DNA of 64,000 bases from assembly GCF_964273065.1 (NCBI RefSeq), contig NZ_OZ186815.1, positions 2,790,001 to 2,854,000 of the forward strand, in the 5' to 3' direction. How positions within the stretch are numbered: position 1 is the first letter of the stretch; the number at the start of each line of letters is the position of its first letter. The notes beneath the pieces were generated by a model that saw nothing but the letters and a program-made list of their open reading frames with translations, was not told the origin of the DNA and did not search any database. This DNA comes from Nocardiopsis dassonvillei_B. Lineage in GTDB: Bacteria > Actinomycetota > Actinomycetes > Streptosporangiales > Streptosporangiaceae. This document shows positions 40,856 through 49,320 of the stretch, in pieces. The position numbers and the translations under genes were made by a program.

Positions 40856-41200
40856 TCACTTGCCGAAGCCGGTGCCGCCGCCGCGGAAGCCGCTGCCGGA
40901 GCTGCTGGAACCGCTGGAGCCGCTGGAGCCGCCGCGGTAGCCGTCGTCGTACCTGCTGCTGGAGCCGCCGAAGAAGAAGAATCCGCCGCCGGAGGAGCCC
41001 GACGACGAGCGCTCGCACTCGTCGTCGTCATAGGCGGGGTCGGAGACGTAGTCGTCGTCCGGGCAGTAGGTGTCGTTGGAGTTGCCGCTGCAGGCCGCCA
41101 GGAGGATGAGCAGCAGCAAGATACCGCCGATCACCACGAACACGGTGATGATGGTGCTGTTGTTCTTCTCCGGCTGCGCATGGCCGTGCTTGTAGGTCAT
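40856..41200 (-). CDS. Small membrane-anchored Asp/Ser/Gly-rich protein
   Basis: The 114-residue protein has one membrane helix (about 16-36, IITVFVVIGGILLLLILLAAC), then an acidic Cys-containing segment (CPDDDYVSDPAYDDDEC) and a Ser/Gly/Phe-rich low-complexity tail. The LLAAC at the end of the helix could be a lipobox. It sits where other actinobacterial DUF350 operons carry a small secreted protein (often DUF4247); this sequence is too low-complexity to assign. Its ATG overlaps the DUF2617 stop by 4 bp. Confidence 0.6.
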   Translation of the reverse strand: MTYKHGHAQPEKNNSTIITVFVVIGGILLLLILLAACSGNSNDTYCPDDDYVSDPAYDDDECERSSSGSSGGGFFFFGGSSSRYDDGYRGGSSGSSGSSSSGSGFRGGGTGFGK

Positions 41201-41727
41201 CTGGTCTCTCCGCGGGGGTGGGCGGACACGGTGGAGTGCGTGGTCACGAGTTCTCCGCTCTGGGGGTAGACGTGCCAGGTGCGCCAGTGGAGCGGGCCCC
41301 CGTGGTCGCACGCGCCGTCGAGGGACAGGTGCAGCGCGGTCACGGCCAACGGGTCACCGGGGAAGGCGACGAGGAGCCCGCCGGGGTCGTCGGCGACCTC
41401 GCGGTGGAGGCGCTCGACCCGGCGGGCGAGTTCGGTGCGTGCGAGGGTCTCCACCCGCGAGTCGAACCGGTAGCGGCCCGCCGGGTGTTCGGCGCTGCCC
41501 GGCAGGGCGCCGTCGACTCCCGGCAGGCAGGCCACGGTCTCCACCAGGCCGCCCCCCGCCGCCGCGACGGCGACCTGGTGGGAGGCGCCGAGCACACGCA
41601 GCTCGACCCCGGTGCCGCCGACCCGCAGGGAGCGGACGGCGAGGGGGTCGACCAGCGGGTGGTCCAGCGTCCAGACCAGGTCGTCGGCCCGGGTGTCGAC
41701 GAAGGGGGCGCTGATGCCGACGCGCAT
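41197..41727 (-). CDS. DUF2617 family protein
   Basis: The 176-residue protein matches the DUF2617 pattern: TRADDLVWTLDHPLVDPLAV, VELRVLGASHQV, YRFDSRVETLARTELARRVERL and WRTWHVYPQSGELVTTHS. Cytoplasmic, no known activity. It lies between DUF4178 and the small membrane protein, an order repeated in many actinobacteria. Confidence 0.7.
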   Translation of the reverse strand: MRVGISAPFVDTRADDLVWTLDHPLVDPLAVRSLRVGGTGVELRVLGASHQVAVAAAGGGLVETVACLPGVDGALPGSAEHPAGRYRFDSRVETLARTELARRVERLHREVADDPGGLLVAFPGDPLAVTALHLSLDGACDHGGPLHWRTWHVYPQSGELVTTHSTVSAHPRGETR

Positions 41728-41735
41728 GGGGTGGA

Positions 41736-42347
41736 TCAGCTCCCCGGGTAGATGGTGAAGGTGCCCTCGGCGACCCTGGTGCCGGTGCTGACCTCCCAGG
41801 GCCCGTGGTCGAACCGCTCGAAGGACAGCAGGCTCCCGTCCTCGCCCTCGTAGTCGGCGTAGTCGAAGCCGCCCTGGGCCTTGAGGCCGGTGGTGCCCTC
41901 GGAGCGGTAGGAGCCGCTGCCCTTCTCCTCCAGGCGGTACGTGACGCCCTCGAGCTCGATCTTCTTGCCGTGGGGGGTCAGGTCCAGGTCGGGGCGGCCG
42001 GTCCACAGGGCCATCTCCAGGTCGGGGTCCTCCTCGGTGGAGAGCCAGCGCTTGCCGCCCTCGACCTCCAGGAAGTGCTCGGCCCAGACGTAGCCGCCCT
42101 GCGAGAGGCGCAGGGTGCCGCGGATCCAGGTGCGTTCGGTGCCCCAGTCGATCATGTCCCCGGCCTTGAGCGTGCGGGGGTCGCCGGCGGTGCTGTCACC
42201 GGTGCGGGCGAAGGGGTCGTGGGGCGCGCGCGGGGGCGGTGGCGGGGTCTGCGTCTTACTCCGCAGAGCCGCGCGCACGGCGAAGATGACGGCGGCGACC
42301 GCGACCGCGAGGGCGGCGATCACCAGGAGCATGATTTCGATGGCCAC
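41736..42347 (-). CDS. DUF4178 family protein with N-terminal membrane helix
   Basis: First gene of the DUF350/spermidine synthase operon. The 203-residue product has a membrane anchor (about 4-27), a Pro-rich linker, and a DUF4178 domain (about 60-203): LKAGDMIDWGTERTWIRGTL, WAEHFLEVEGGKRWLSTEED, YADYEGEDGSLLSFERFDHGPWEVS. DUF4178 is predicted to act in membrane-stress systems with PspA-like and DUF350 proteins; no activity is proven. Confidence 0.75.
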   Translation of the reverse strand: MAIEIMLLVIAALAVAVAAVIFAVRAALRSKTQTPPPPPRAPHDPFARTGDSTAGDPRTLKAGDMIDWGTERTWIRGTLRLSQGGYVWAEHFLEVEGGKRWLSTEEDPDLEMALWTGRPDLDLTPHGKKIELEGVTYRLEEKGSGSYRSEGTTGLKAQGGFDYADYEGEDGSLLSFERFDHGPWEVSTGTRVAEGTFTIYPGS

Positions 42348-42510
42348 TGGTCCTCAGTTTCGCGTGGGGGAGCCTCGTCGTCGGCCCTGGCCCGGGCCGG
42401 GCAATCCTACTGGCAGGTCAGACGCCCCGACAGCCCGGGAGGTTCCACTCGGTTCCGGACACGCGAAGGGCCGCCGGCGCGTGTGCGCGCGCCGGCGGCC
42501 CTCCTCCCGG

Positions 42511-43374
42511 TCACCGCTCCCGGTCCGCCGAGGGGTCTCCGGTCTCCACGGGCAGGGAGTCGTCGGCGCCCCACAGGCTCCAGGAGCCGGGGTAGAGCCG
42601 GGGCGCGTCGTAGCCCGCGTGCTCCAGGGCGAGCAGGTCGTGGCAGGCGGTGACGCCGGAACCGCAGTAGGCGGTGATGGTGACGGCGTCGTCGGCGCCC
42701 AGCGCGGCGAACCTCTCGCGCAGCGCCTCGGGGGCGGCCAGCAGGCCGTCGGGGCCGAGGTTGCCGGTCCACTCGGCGCTGCGGGCGCCGGGGACGTGGC
42801 CGGGGCGGGCGTCCACCGGCGCGGGCTGCTCGCCGGTGTAGCGGCCGTACGCGCGTGCGTCGAGGACCAGCTGCCCGGGCTCGCCCGCGGCGGCCCGGAC
42901 GGTGTCGGTGTGCACGACCCGGTCGGCGGGCCAGTGCTGGGGGGTGCGGTGCGCCGGGGGCGGAGTGTGCTCCCCCTTCTCCAGCGGCCCCGTCCAGGCC
43001 TGGAGGCCGCCGTCGAGGAAGGCGGCGGGGGTGCCCAGCACGCGGAGCATCCACACCAGGCGGGCGGCGACGGACCCCCCGGCGTCGTCGTAGACGACCA
43101 CCCGGGAGTGGTCGCCGATGCCGAGGCGGCCCAGGGTGTGGGCGAAGTCGGCGGCGGCGGGCAGCGGGTGCCGCCCGCCCTCGGGGCTCGCCGGGGCGGC
43201 CAGGTCGGCGTCCACGTCGGCGAACACCGCTCCGGGGAGGTGTCCTGCGAGGTAGGCGTCGCGGCCGGAGCGGCCGTCCAGGTACCACCGGGAGTCGACC
43301 ACGACCACCCGGTCGAGGTTCGCGTGGAGCCAGTCGGCCGAAACGGCGACCGGCAGGGGAAGGGGCTCTGACAT
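42511..43374 (-). CDS. Sulfurtransferase (tandem rhodanese, SseA-like)
   Basis: The 287-residue protein has two rhodanese domains. The N-terminal one (about 8-130; VVVVDSRWYLDGRSGRDAYLAGHLPGAVF) lacks a catalytic Cys. The C-terminal one (about 150-275) has Cys237 in the loop TAYCGSGVTAC, the CGSGVTA form of 3-mercaptopyruvate sulfurtransferases. It moves sulfane sulfur from thiosulfate or 3-mercaptopyruvate to an acceptor. It appears to be a single-gene unit. Confidence 0.88.
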   Translation of the reverse strand: MSEPLPLPVAVSADWLHANLDRVVVVDSRWYLDGRSGRDAYLAGHLPGAVFADVDADLAAPASPEGGRHPLPAAADFAHTLGRLGIGDHSRVVVYDDAGGSVAARLVWMLRVLGTPAAFLDGGLQAWTGPLEKGEHTPPPAHRTPQHWPADRVVHTDTVRAAAGEPGQLVLDARAYGRYTGEQPAPVDARPGHVPGARSAEWTGNLGPDGLLAAPEALRERFAALGADDAVTITAYCGSGVTACHDLLALEHAGYDAPRLYPGSWSLWGADDSLPVETGDPSADRER

Positions 43375-43423
43375 GGCCCCAGGGTAGCGGTGGGGTCACG
43401 CCCGGGTCACGGGCCGGGCGTGG

Positions 43424-43852
43424 TCAGCCGCGGTCGAGCCGGTGCACGTGCAGGATCCACCACAGGCCCAGGGCCGGCAGGACCAGCGGGATGAAGAAGT
43501 AGCCGCTGCCGAACCCGGACCAGACCGTGTCGTCGGGGAAGGCCTCGGGGAACAGCAGGCCGGCTGCGCCCACGGCCAGGACCCCGACCATCTCGACGCT
43601 GCACGAGACCAGGGCGACGCGCCGGGAGGTGCGGCCGGCGCGGGCCAGGCCGACGGCGGCGACGATGTAGACGACCCCGGCGAACACCGACAGCAGGTAG
43701 GCGACGGGGGCCTCGTCGAACTTCGTGGCCAGCTGGTAGACGCCGCGGGCGGTGGCGGCGAGGGCGAACACGCCGTAGACGGCGACCAGCAGGCGGCCGG
43801 GGCCGGTGCGCAGGGTCCTGGCGGTCACGGGGGCCGGTGCGGGCTCAGGCAA
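43424..43852 (-). CDS. Small four-span membrane protein
   Basis: The 142-residue product has four hydrophobic segments (about 22-42, 50-72, 78-100, 113-133) with the sequence VYGVFALAATARGVYQL and ending in ILHVHRLDRG. It overlaps the upstream gene by 8 bp. Family not recognised beyond being a common actinobacterial hypothetical membrane protein; the pairing with the next gene appears deliberate. Confidence 0.6.
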   Translation of the reverse strand: MPEPAPAPVTARTLRTGPGRLLVAVYGVFALAATARGVYQLATKFDEAPVAYLLSVFAGVVYIVAAVGLARAGRTSRRVALVSCSVEMVGVLAVGAAGLLFPEAFPDDTVWSGFGSGYFFIPLVLPALGLWWILHVHRLDRG

Positions 43853-44207
43853 CGGGGCTCCAGAGCTGTTCGAGGCGGACGAACAGGACGGGCAGGATCA
43901 GGCAGGCGAACGCGATGACGGCCGGGCCCCACTTGCTGCGCTCCATGAAGCCCCACACGGCGCAGGCGGGCGGCAGCAGGACGACGGTGGCCAGGTAGGA
44001 GACGAACATGGCCGTTTCGGCGGGGGTCTCCCCGCCGACCATGGCGGCGACGGTGGCGACGGCCTGGCCGATCACCAGGAGCCACAGGACCCCCATGCCG
44101 ACCAGGTGCGGGACGAGCATGGGCCGGTCGCGGAAGGTCGACACGAGGCACCACCCGGCCATCGCCAGGGAAACCATCTGAATGGCCATGGTCAGCCACT
44201 CGACCAT
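43845..44207 (-). CDS. Small membrane protein paired with the preceding gene
   Basis: The 120-residue product (MVEWLTMAIQMVSLAMAGWC) has three to four hydrophobic spans. It overlaps the downstream membrane gene by 8 bp, so the two products are probably made together and may form one complex. No family assigned. Confidence 0.55.
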   Translation of the reverse strand: MVEWLTMAIQMVSLAMAGWCLVSTFRDRPMLVPHLVGMGVLWLLVIGQAVATVAAMVGGETPAETAMFVSYLATVVLLPPACAVWGFMERSKWGPAVIAFACLILPVLFVRLEQLWSPVA

Positions 44208-44345
44208 GCCGACTCCTCCCGCCGATCCCGTCCGCCCAGGTCGGCGGCGCGTTCACGACACACGGTAGTACCGCCGGCGGACCGCACGGCACGGACCCAC
44301 CCCGAACGGCTTCCGGGCGGGGTCCGGTTCCGCTACGGTGCGGGC

Positions 44346-44534
44346 ATGAGCGCAGACCGCGACGACACCGCGATGAAGCCCTCGGGGATCTGCCGGGCGG
44401 GGCACCACCGGTGGCGGCACGACCCGACCGGGGGGAGGCGCCGGATGTGCGTGCGCTGCCGGTCCATGTCGGTGATCAACTACCCCTGCGGCACCGACTG
44501 CCTGGAGTGCCACTCCCCGGAGGAGGAGTCCTAG
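44346..44534 (+). CDS. Small zinc-ribbon-like protein
   Basis: The 62-residue protein contains CRAGHHRWRHD, RMCVRC and PCGTDCLEC, giving two potential metal-binding Cys/His clusters. It is short, basic in the middle and ends acidic (HSPEEES). Role unknown; a metal-binding or nucleic-acid-binding function is possible. It converges on the 44531-44824 gene with a 4-bp overlap of the ends. Confidence 0.55.
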   Translation: MSADRDDTAMKPSGICRAGHHRWRHDPTGGRRRMCVRCRSMSVINYPCGTDCLECHSPEEES

Positions 44535-44824
44535 ATCCTCTTGGTGAGGGGCAGCAGCAGGGCGTCGCGGACCTTGTTCCACTCGACCGCGGCCAGGCCG
44601 CCCACGCCCAGGTCCTCCACGACCGCGCCGATGGAGCGCAGGTCGTACTCGTCGCCGAGCTCGCGGTCCCCGTCCCGCTGCTCGTGCACGAGCCCCGAGA
44701 CGTAGCGGCGCAGCTCGTCGGAGCCGACGGCGGCCGCCGTCCGGGCCGCCTCGTGCCACCGGGCGTCGTGGGGGATCCAGGAGGCCACGACCTCCGTGGG
44801 GGTGGGGTGGTAGTCCGTGCGCAT
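44531..44824 (-). CDS. Hypothetical cytoplasmic protein (97 aa)
   Basis: Starts MRTDYHPTPTEVVASWIPHD at the ATG at 44822-44824. The body is helical in appearance (ARWHEAARTAAAVGSDELRRYVSGLVHEQRDGDRE) and ends in LLLPLTKRI. No recognised domain. It is convergent with the zinc-ribbon-like gene, overlapping it by 4 bp. Confidence 0.5.
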   Translation of the reverse strand: MRTDYHPTPTEVVASWIPHDARWHEAARTAAAVGSDELRRYVSGLVHEQRDGDRELGDEYDLRSIGAVVEDLGVGGLAAVEWNKVRDALLLPLTKRI

Positions 44825-45077
44825 AGGCGCAACGTACCAAGGCCGGGCGGCCCCCATCAGGGCTTCCGTGGCGCAGGCCACCGGAGTCTTGTGCGAACCG
44901 TCGGGGGCTCGACATCATCCGATGGAATGATGGAGGGTACGGTCGCCATGGCGGCTCCGCCGCCACCGCCGACCGGCGGGCGGTGTCCTCCACCGCCGCG
45001 TGTGTTCCGTCCCGGGCACACCGCACCCTTCCGCGGCGCACACCAGCCGTCCCGCATCCGAGACCGGAGCACTCACG

Positions 45078-45827
45078 ATGTCCTACCCCAACGACCCGTC
45101 CGGCCCGCAGCCCCCCTACGGCGGTCCTCCCGGCCAGCCCCCGTACGGCCCGACCGGGGGCCAGCCCTCCTACGGTCCTCCCGGCGGCCAGCCGCCCTAC
45201 GGCGACTCGACCGGCGGGTACCAGTCCTACGGCGCCCCCGGCGGCCAGCCGCCCTACGACCCGTACGGCGCGACCGGCGCCCCGCAGCAGAAGAAGGGCA
45301 TGTCCACCGGCGCCAAGGTGGGCATCGGCGTGGGCGCGGGCTGCCTGGGCCTGATCGTGATCGTGGTGGTGATCATCGTCGTCATCGCGATGGCCTCCGG
45401 CGGCGACGACACCTCGGTCAGCAGCGCCCCCACCTCCTCCCAGACCACCGAGCCGGGCACCCCCGACGAGGAGGCCCCCGCCGAGGCCCCGGCCGAGGGG
45501 GTGGGCCTGACCGCGACCAGCGCGGGCACCGTGGGCGGGACCCTGGACCCGAACGAGGTCTACACGGTGCTCGACGTGACGTTCGTGAACAACTCGGGCG
45601 AGCCCCTGCCGCTCAACCCGCTGTACTTCACCTACATCCTGGACGACGGCACCGAGGTCGTCGACTGGGAGCTCTTCGCCGACATCCCCATGATGGAGGC
45701 GACCGACCTGGCGCCGGGCGAGCAGTTCACCGGCCAGGTCGCCGTCGCGGGCGAGGTGACCGTTGCCGAGGTGCACTACGACCCCTACTTCGGCATGGAG
45801 GACCCGATCGTGGCGCCCGTGCAGTAG
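45078..45827 (+). CDS. Membrane-anchored DUF4352-like protein with Pro/Gly-rich cytoplasmic tail
   Basis: The 249-residue protein has a PYG/GQPPYG repeat N-terminus (residues 1-70), one membrane helix (about 78-105, GIGVGAGCLGLIVIVVVIIV), an acidic linker rich in Thr/Glu/Pro, and an extracellular immunoglobulin-like domain with YTVLDVTFVNNSGEPLPLNP, typical of DUF4352. GGAG lies nine bases upstream of the ATG. Such proteins are thought to be surface-exposed adapters; no activity is known. Confidence 0.7.
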   Translation: MSYPNDPSGPQPPYGGPPGQPPYGPTGGQPSYGPPGGQPPYGDSTGGYQSYGAPGGQPPYDPYGATGAPQQKKGMSTGAKVGIGVGAGCLGLIVIVVVIIVVIAMASGGDDTSVSSAPTSSQTTEPGTPDEEAPAEAPAEGVGLTATSAGTVGGTLDPNEVYTVLDVTFVNNSGEPLPLNPLYFTYILDDGTEVVDWELFADIPMMEATDLAPGEQFTGQVAVAGEVTVAEVHYDPYFGMEDPIVAPVQ

Positions 45828-45850
45828 CGGTCGCCCCGCGGGAACCCGGG

Positions 45851-45881
45851 GCCCCGGTCCGCGCGGTGCGCGGGGCGGGGC
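45851..45881. terminator. Bidirectional hairpin between convergent genes
   Basis: Arms 45851-45864 (GCCCCGGTCCGCGC) and 45868-45881 (GCGCGGGGCGGGGC), 3-nt loop, two imperfect positions. It is followed by CCTTT on the + strand and lies between convergent stops at 45827 and 45901. Confidence 0.5.
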
Positions 45882-45900
45882 CCTTTCCCGTGCCCGGAGC

Positions 45901-46356
45901 TCACATGCCCAGGGCGGCGAGCGCGGTGACGGCGCCCAGCTCGCGGCAGGCGTCGCGGTCGGCGGCGGCCGGGGCGCCGGTGACGGAGACCGGCGGGCGG
46001 TGGCGGGCCCAGCCCATGCCCTTGGCGATGCCCTCGACCGCGCGCACCGCCCCCGCGGTGTCGTCGTTGCCGTGCACGTACAGCGAGTAGGGCACCGTGC
46101 GCGACGCGGACAGGACCGGGTAGTAGACGAGGTCGAACCAGTACTTGAGGGCGCCCGACATGTAACCGATGTTCGCGGGGGTCCCCAGGACGACGGCGTC
46201 GGCCTCCAGGGCGTCGGCGGCCGAGGCCGCCAGCGCCGGGCGGGCGACGACCTCCACGCCCTCGATCCCGTCGTCGCGCGCCCCCTCCAGCACGGCCTCC
46301 AGCAGTTCCTGTGTGGCCGGGGAGACGGTGTGGTGAACGATGAGCAGTCGTGCCAT
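45901..46356 (-). CDS. Flavodoxin-like NAD(P)H-dependent FMN reductase family protein
   Basis: The 151-residue protein has a flavodoxin fold: LLIVHHTVSPATQELLEAVLEG at the FMN phosphate site, then ADAVVLGTPANIGYMSGALKYWFDLVYY around the isoalloxazine-binding loop. This matches the flavodoxin_2/FMN_red-like group. The electron partner is unknown. Single gene between a convergent DUF4352-like gene and a tandem repeat. Confidence 0.75.
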   Translation of the reverse strand: MARLLIVHHTVSPATQELLEAVLEGARDDGIEGVEVVARPALAASAADALEADAVVLGTPANIGYMSGALKYWFDLVYYPVLSASRTVPYSLYVHGNDDTAGAVRAVEGIAKGMGWARHRPPVSVTGAPAAADRDACRELGAVTALAALGM

Positions 46357-46370
46357 GCCCCCACCCTAGA

Positions 46371-46732
46371 GGCCGTGTTCTTTTGACCCTCCGCTCCGCT
46401 CCGGTCCGCGTTCGGCGCCCCCGGAAGGCGGGAACCCTCGGCCCCACGGGGACGTCCCCGTTCTCCGGACGTCCCCTCCGGACCTGCCGAACCCCGCCGG
46501 CGCCTCACACACCCCCCGCGGAACAGGACGGCATCAAAGAACAGGCCCCGGGGCCGTGTTCTTTTGAACCTCCGCTCCGCTTCGGTTCGCGTTCGGCGCC
46601 CCCGGAAGGCGGGAACCTTCGGCCCTACGGGAACGTCCTCGTTCCTCGGACGTCCCCTCCGGGCCTCCAGAACCCCGCCGGCGCCTCACACACCCCCCGC
46701 GGAACAGGACGGCATCAAAGAACAGGCCCCGG
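46371..46732. repeat. Tandem 181-bp repeat (two copies) with inverted ends
   Basis: Copy 1 spans 46371-46551 and copy 2 46552-46732; they differ at roughly one base in ten to fifteen. Each begins GGCCGTGTTCTTTTGA and closes with GCATCAAAGAACAGGCCCC, so GTTCTTTTGA and TCAAAGAAC form near-inverted ends. Palindromic blocks such as GGGGACGTCCCC are inside copy 1. No credible gene runs through it. It looks like a duplicated small mobile or structural repeat (MITE- or REP-like). Confidence 0.8.
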
Positions 46733-47050
46733 GGCCGCTCCAGCCGACGGCGCGGCGTGGAGGGAAGCACGAAATCCGCACCGGAAAAAACGGAAAACCT
46801 GTGTTTTCCTCCAAATAATCATATCTCAGAAATGAGACATCGGACCCCATTGGGCGTCTTTGCGAAATCGCGCAACACGAAGGAATCCCGTTCGCAAGGA
46901 TGTCGGATATTGACCCGCCATTCCCCGCTCTCTAAGGTGCGATTCTCATCGCGCACCGCTCCGCCGACACCCCGCGTGCCAGCAGGGCATACGCGGACGC
47001 ACCGACCGTTCCGGGCCGACCGCGACGGCCACGGAGGAACGAGGGGAACC
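46733..47050. promoter_or_regulatory. Promoter region of the pyrimidine catabolic operon
   Basis: A candidate promoter TTGACC (46910-46915), 17 nt, TAAGGT (46933-46938) lies about 110 bp ahead of the first gene. Upstream, 46790-46880 is unusually AT-rich and contains TCTCA-GAAA-TGAGA near 46823, a possible regulator site. Confidence 0.55.
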
Positions 47051-47893
47051 ATGCCGCACATCGTCCGTGCCGCACTCGTCCAGAGCGAGTGGACCGGCGA
47101 CACCGATTCCATGCTCGCCGCCCACGAGAAATACGCGCGCGACGCCGCCGCCCAGGGGGCGCGGATCATCGGCTTCCAGGAGGTGTTCAACGCCCCCTAC
47201 TTCTGCCAGGTGCAGGAGGCCGAGCACTACCGGTGGGCCGAGAGCGTCCCCGACGGCCCCACCGTCACCCGTTTCCAGGCCCTGGCCCGGGAGCTGAACA
47301 TGGTGATGGTCCTGCCCGTGTTCGAGATCGACAAGCCCGGGTTCCACTACAACACCGCCGCCGTCATCGACGCCGACGGCACCTACCTGGGCAAGTACCG
47401 CAAGCACCACATCCCGCAGGTCAAGGGGTTCTGGGAGAAGTACTACTTCCGCCCCGGCAACCTGGGCTGGCCGGTGTTCGACACCGCCGTCGGGCGGGTC
47501 GGCGTCTACATCTGCTACGACCGCCACTTCCCGGAGGGCTGGCGGGCGCTCGGCCTGGCCGGGGCGCAGCTGGTGTACAACCCCTCGGCGACCAGCCGGG
47601 GCCTGTCCGCGTACCTGTGGAAGCTGGAGCAGCCCGCCTCCGCCGTCGCCAACGAGTACTTCGTCGCCGCCATCAACCGGGTCGGCCGGGAGGAGTACGG
47701 CGACAACGACTTCTACGGCACCAGCTACTTCGTGGACCCGCGGGGGGAGTTCGTCGGGGACGTCGCCTCCGACACCGCGCCCGAGCTGGTCGTGCGCGAC
47801 CTCGACTTCGACCTGATCGACGAGGTCCGCACCCAGTGGGCCTTCTACCGCGACCGCCGCCCGGACGCCTACGGGCCCCTGGCGCAGGGCTAG
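47051..47893 (+). CDS. Beta-ureidopropionase / N-carbamoyl amidohydrolase (nitrilase superfamily)
   Basis: The 280-residue protein has the nitrilase Glu-Lys-Cys triad: E44 in GFQEVF, K118 in YRKHHIP and C155 in YICYDRHFPE. The KGFWEKYYFRPGN segment is typical of beta-ureidopropionases and N-carbamoylputrescine amidases. It should hydrolyse N-carbamoyl-beta-alanine to beta-alanine, CO2 and ammonia, the step after the dihydropyrimidinase encoded next. GAGGGG precedes the ATG. First gene of a four-gene operon. Confidence 0.85.
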   Translation: MPHIVRAALVQSEWTGDTDSMLAAHEKYARDAAAQGARIIGFQEVFNAPYFCQVQEAEHYRWAESVPDGPTVTRFQALARELNMVMVLPVFEIDKPGFHYNTAAVIDADGTYLGKYRKHHIPQVKGFWEKYYFRPGNLGWPVFDTAVGRVGVYICYDRHFPEGWRALGLAGAQLVYNPSATSRGLSAYLWKLEQPASAVANEYFVAAINRVGREEYGDNDFYGTSYFVDPRGEFVGDVASDTAPELVVRDLDFDLIDEVRTQWAFYRDRRPDAYGPLAQG

Positions 47894-47902
47894 GGGGCGG
47901 CC

Positions 47903-49309
47903 GTGGCACGCACCCTCATCACCGGCGGGCTGGTCCTCACCGCCGCCGACGAGCTGGAGGCCGACGTCCTCATCGAGGACGGGACCGTGGCCGCCCTGGC
48001 CCTGCGCGGCGGCGACACCGCCCTCTCCTGGGCCGGGAGCGGCGCCGAGGTCATCGACGCCGCCGGCCACTACGTCATCCCGGGCGGGGTGGACGCGCAC
48101 ACCCACATGGAGCTGCCGTTCGGCGGCACCTTCGCCTCCGACACCTTCGAGACCGGGACCCGCGCCGCCGCCTGGGGCGGGACCACCACCATCATCGACT
48201 TCGCGGTGCAGACCCCCGGACAGCCGGTGCGCGCCGGGGTCGACGCCTGGATGGCCAAGGCGGAGGGCGTCTGCGCGATCGACTACGGGTTCCACGCGAT
48301 CCTGTCCGACGTCAACGAGTCCTCCCTGAAGGAGATGGACGCGCTCGTGGACGAGGGCATCACCTCGTTCAAGATGTTCATGGCCTACCCGGGCGTGTTC
48401 TACAGCGACGACGGCCGGATCCTGCGGGCCATGCAGCGCGGCGCCGCCAACGGCGCGCTGACCATGATGCACGCCGAGAACGGCATCGCCATCGACGTGC
48501 TCGTCGAGCAGGCGCTGGCGGCCGGGAAGACCGATCCGCGCCACCACGGCGAGGTCCGCAGGACCCTGCTGGAGTCGGAGGCCACCCACCGCGCCATCCA
48601 GCTGGCCCGGGTCGCCGGGGCTCCGCTGTACGTGGTGCACGTGTCCGCGGGCGAGGCCGTGGACGAGCTGGCCCGCGCCCGCGACCTGGGGCTCAACGTG
48701 TTCGGCGAGACCTGCCCGCAGTACCTGTTCCTGTCGGCGGACGACCTGGCCGAGCCGGACTTCGGGGGCGCCAAGTACGTGTGCTCGACGCCGCTGCGTC
48801 CCAGGGAGCACCAGGACCTCCTGTGGCGGGCGCTGCGCACCAACGACCTGTCCGTGGTCTCCACCGACCACTGCCCCTTCTGCTTCAACGGGCAGAAGGA
48901 ACTGGGCCGGGGCGACTTCTCCAAGATCCCCAACGGCCTGCCGGGGGTGGAGAACCGGATGGACCTGCTGCACCAGGCGGTGCTGGACGGCCGCATCGAC
49001 CGCCGCCGGTGGATCGAGCTGGCCTGCGCCACCCCGGCCCGCATGTTCGGGCTCTACCCGCGCAAGGGCACCATCGCCCCGGGCTCCGACGCCGACATCG
49101 TCGTCTACGACCCGGCCGCCGAGTACGTGATGTCCGCCGAGACCCACCACATGAACGTGGACTACTCCGCGTACGAGGGCAGGCGGGTGACGGGCCGGGC
49201 CCGCACCGTGCTCTCCCGCGGCCGGCTCGTCGTGGACCGCGGCGAGTACCTCGGCTCGGCCGGGCACGGCCGCTACCTGACCCGCGGCACCTGCGGGTAC
49301 CTGATCTGA
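47903..49309 (+). CDS. hydA: Dihydropyrimidinase / D-hydantoinase
   Basis: The 468-residue cyclic amidohydrolase shows all metal ligands: H66 and H68 (DAHTHME), carboxylated K157 (TSFKMFMAYPG), H190 (MMHAEN), H246 (VVHVSAG) and D322 (STDHCPF). It opens dihydrouracil, dihydrothymine or 5-substituted hydantoins to N-carbamoyl products used by the upstream amidase. Start at GTG 47903, nine bases after the previous stop. The length is normal for the family. Confidence 0.9.
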   Translation: MARTLITGGLVLTAADELEADVLIEDGTVAALALRGGDTALSWAGSGAEVIDAAGHYVIPGGVDAHTHMELPFGGTFASDTFETGTRAAAWGGTTTIIDFAVQTPGQPVRAGVDAWMAKAEGVCAIDYGFHAILSDVNESSLKEMDALVDEGITSFKMFMAYPGVFYSDDGRILRAMQRGAANGALTMMHAENGIAIDVLVEQALAAGKTDPRHHGEVRRTLLESEATHRAIQLARVAGAPLYVVHVSAGEAVDELARARDLGLNVFGETCPQYLFLSADDLAEPDFGGAKYVCSTPLRPREHQDLLWRALRTNDLSVVSTDHCPFCFNGQKELGRGDFSKIPNGLPGVENRMDLLHQAVLDGRIDRRRWIELACATPARMFGLYPRKGTIAPGSDADIVVYDPAAEYVMSAETHHMNVDYSAYEGRRVTGRARTVLSRGRLVVDRGEYLGSAGHGRYLTRGTCGYLI

Positions 49310-49320
49310 GCGGAGAGCAC

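Noticed and set aside
46534..46770. Leftward open frame through the 181-bp repeat
   Set aside because: The frame repeats only because the DNA repeats; no start signal and no sign of selection at codon level.
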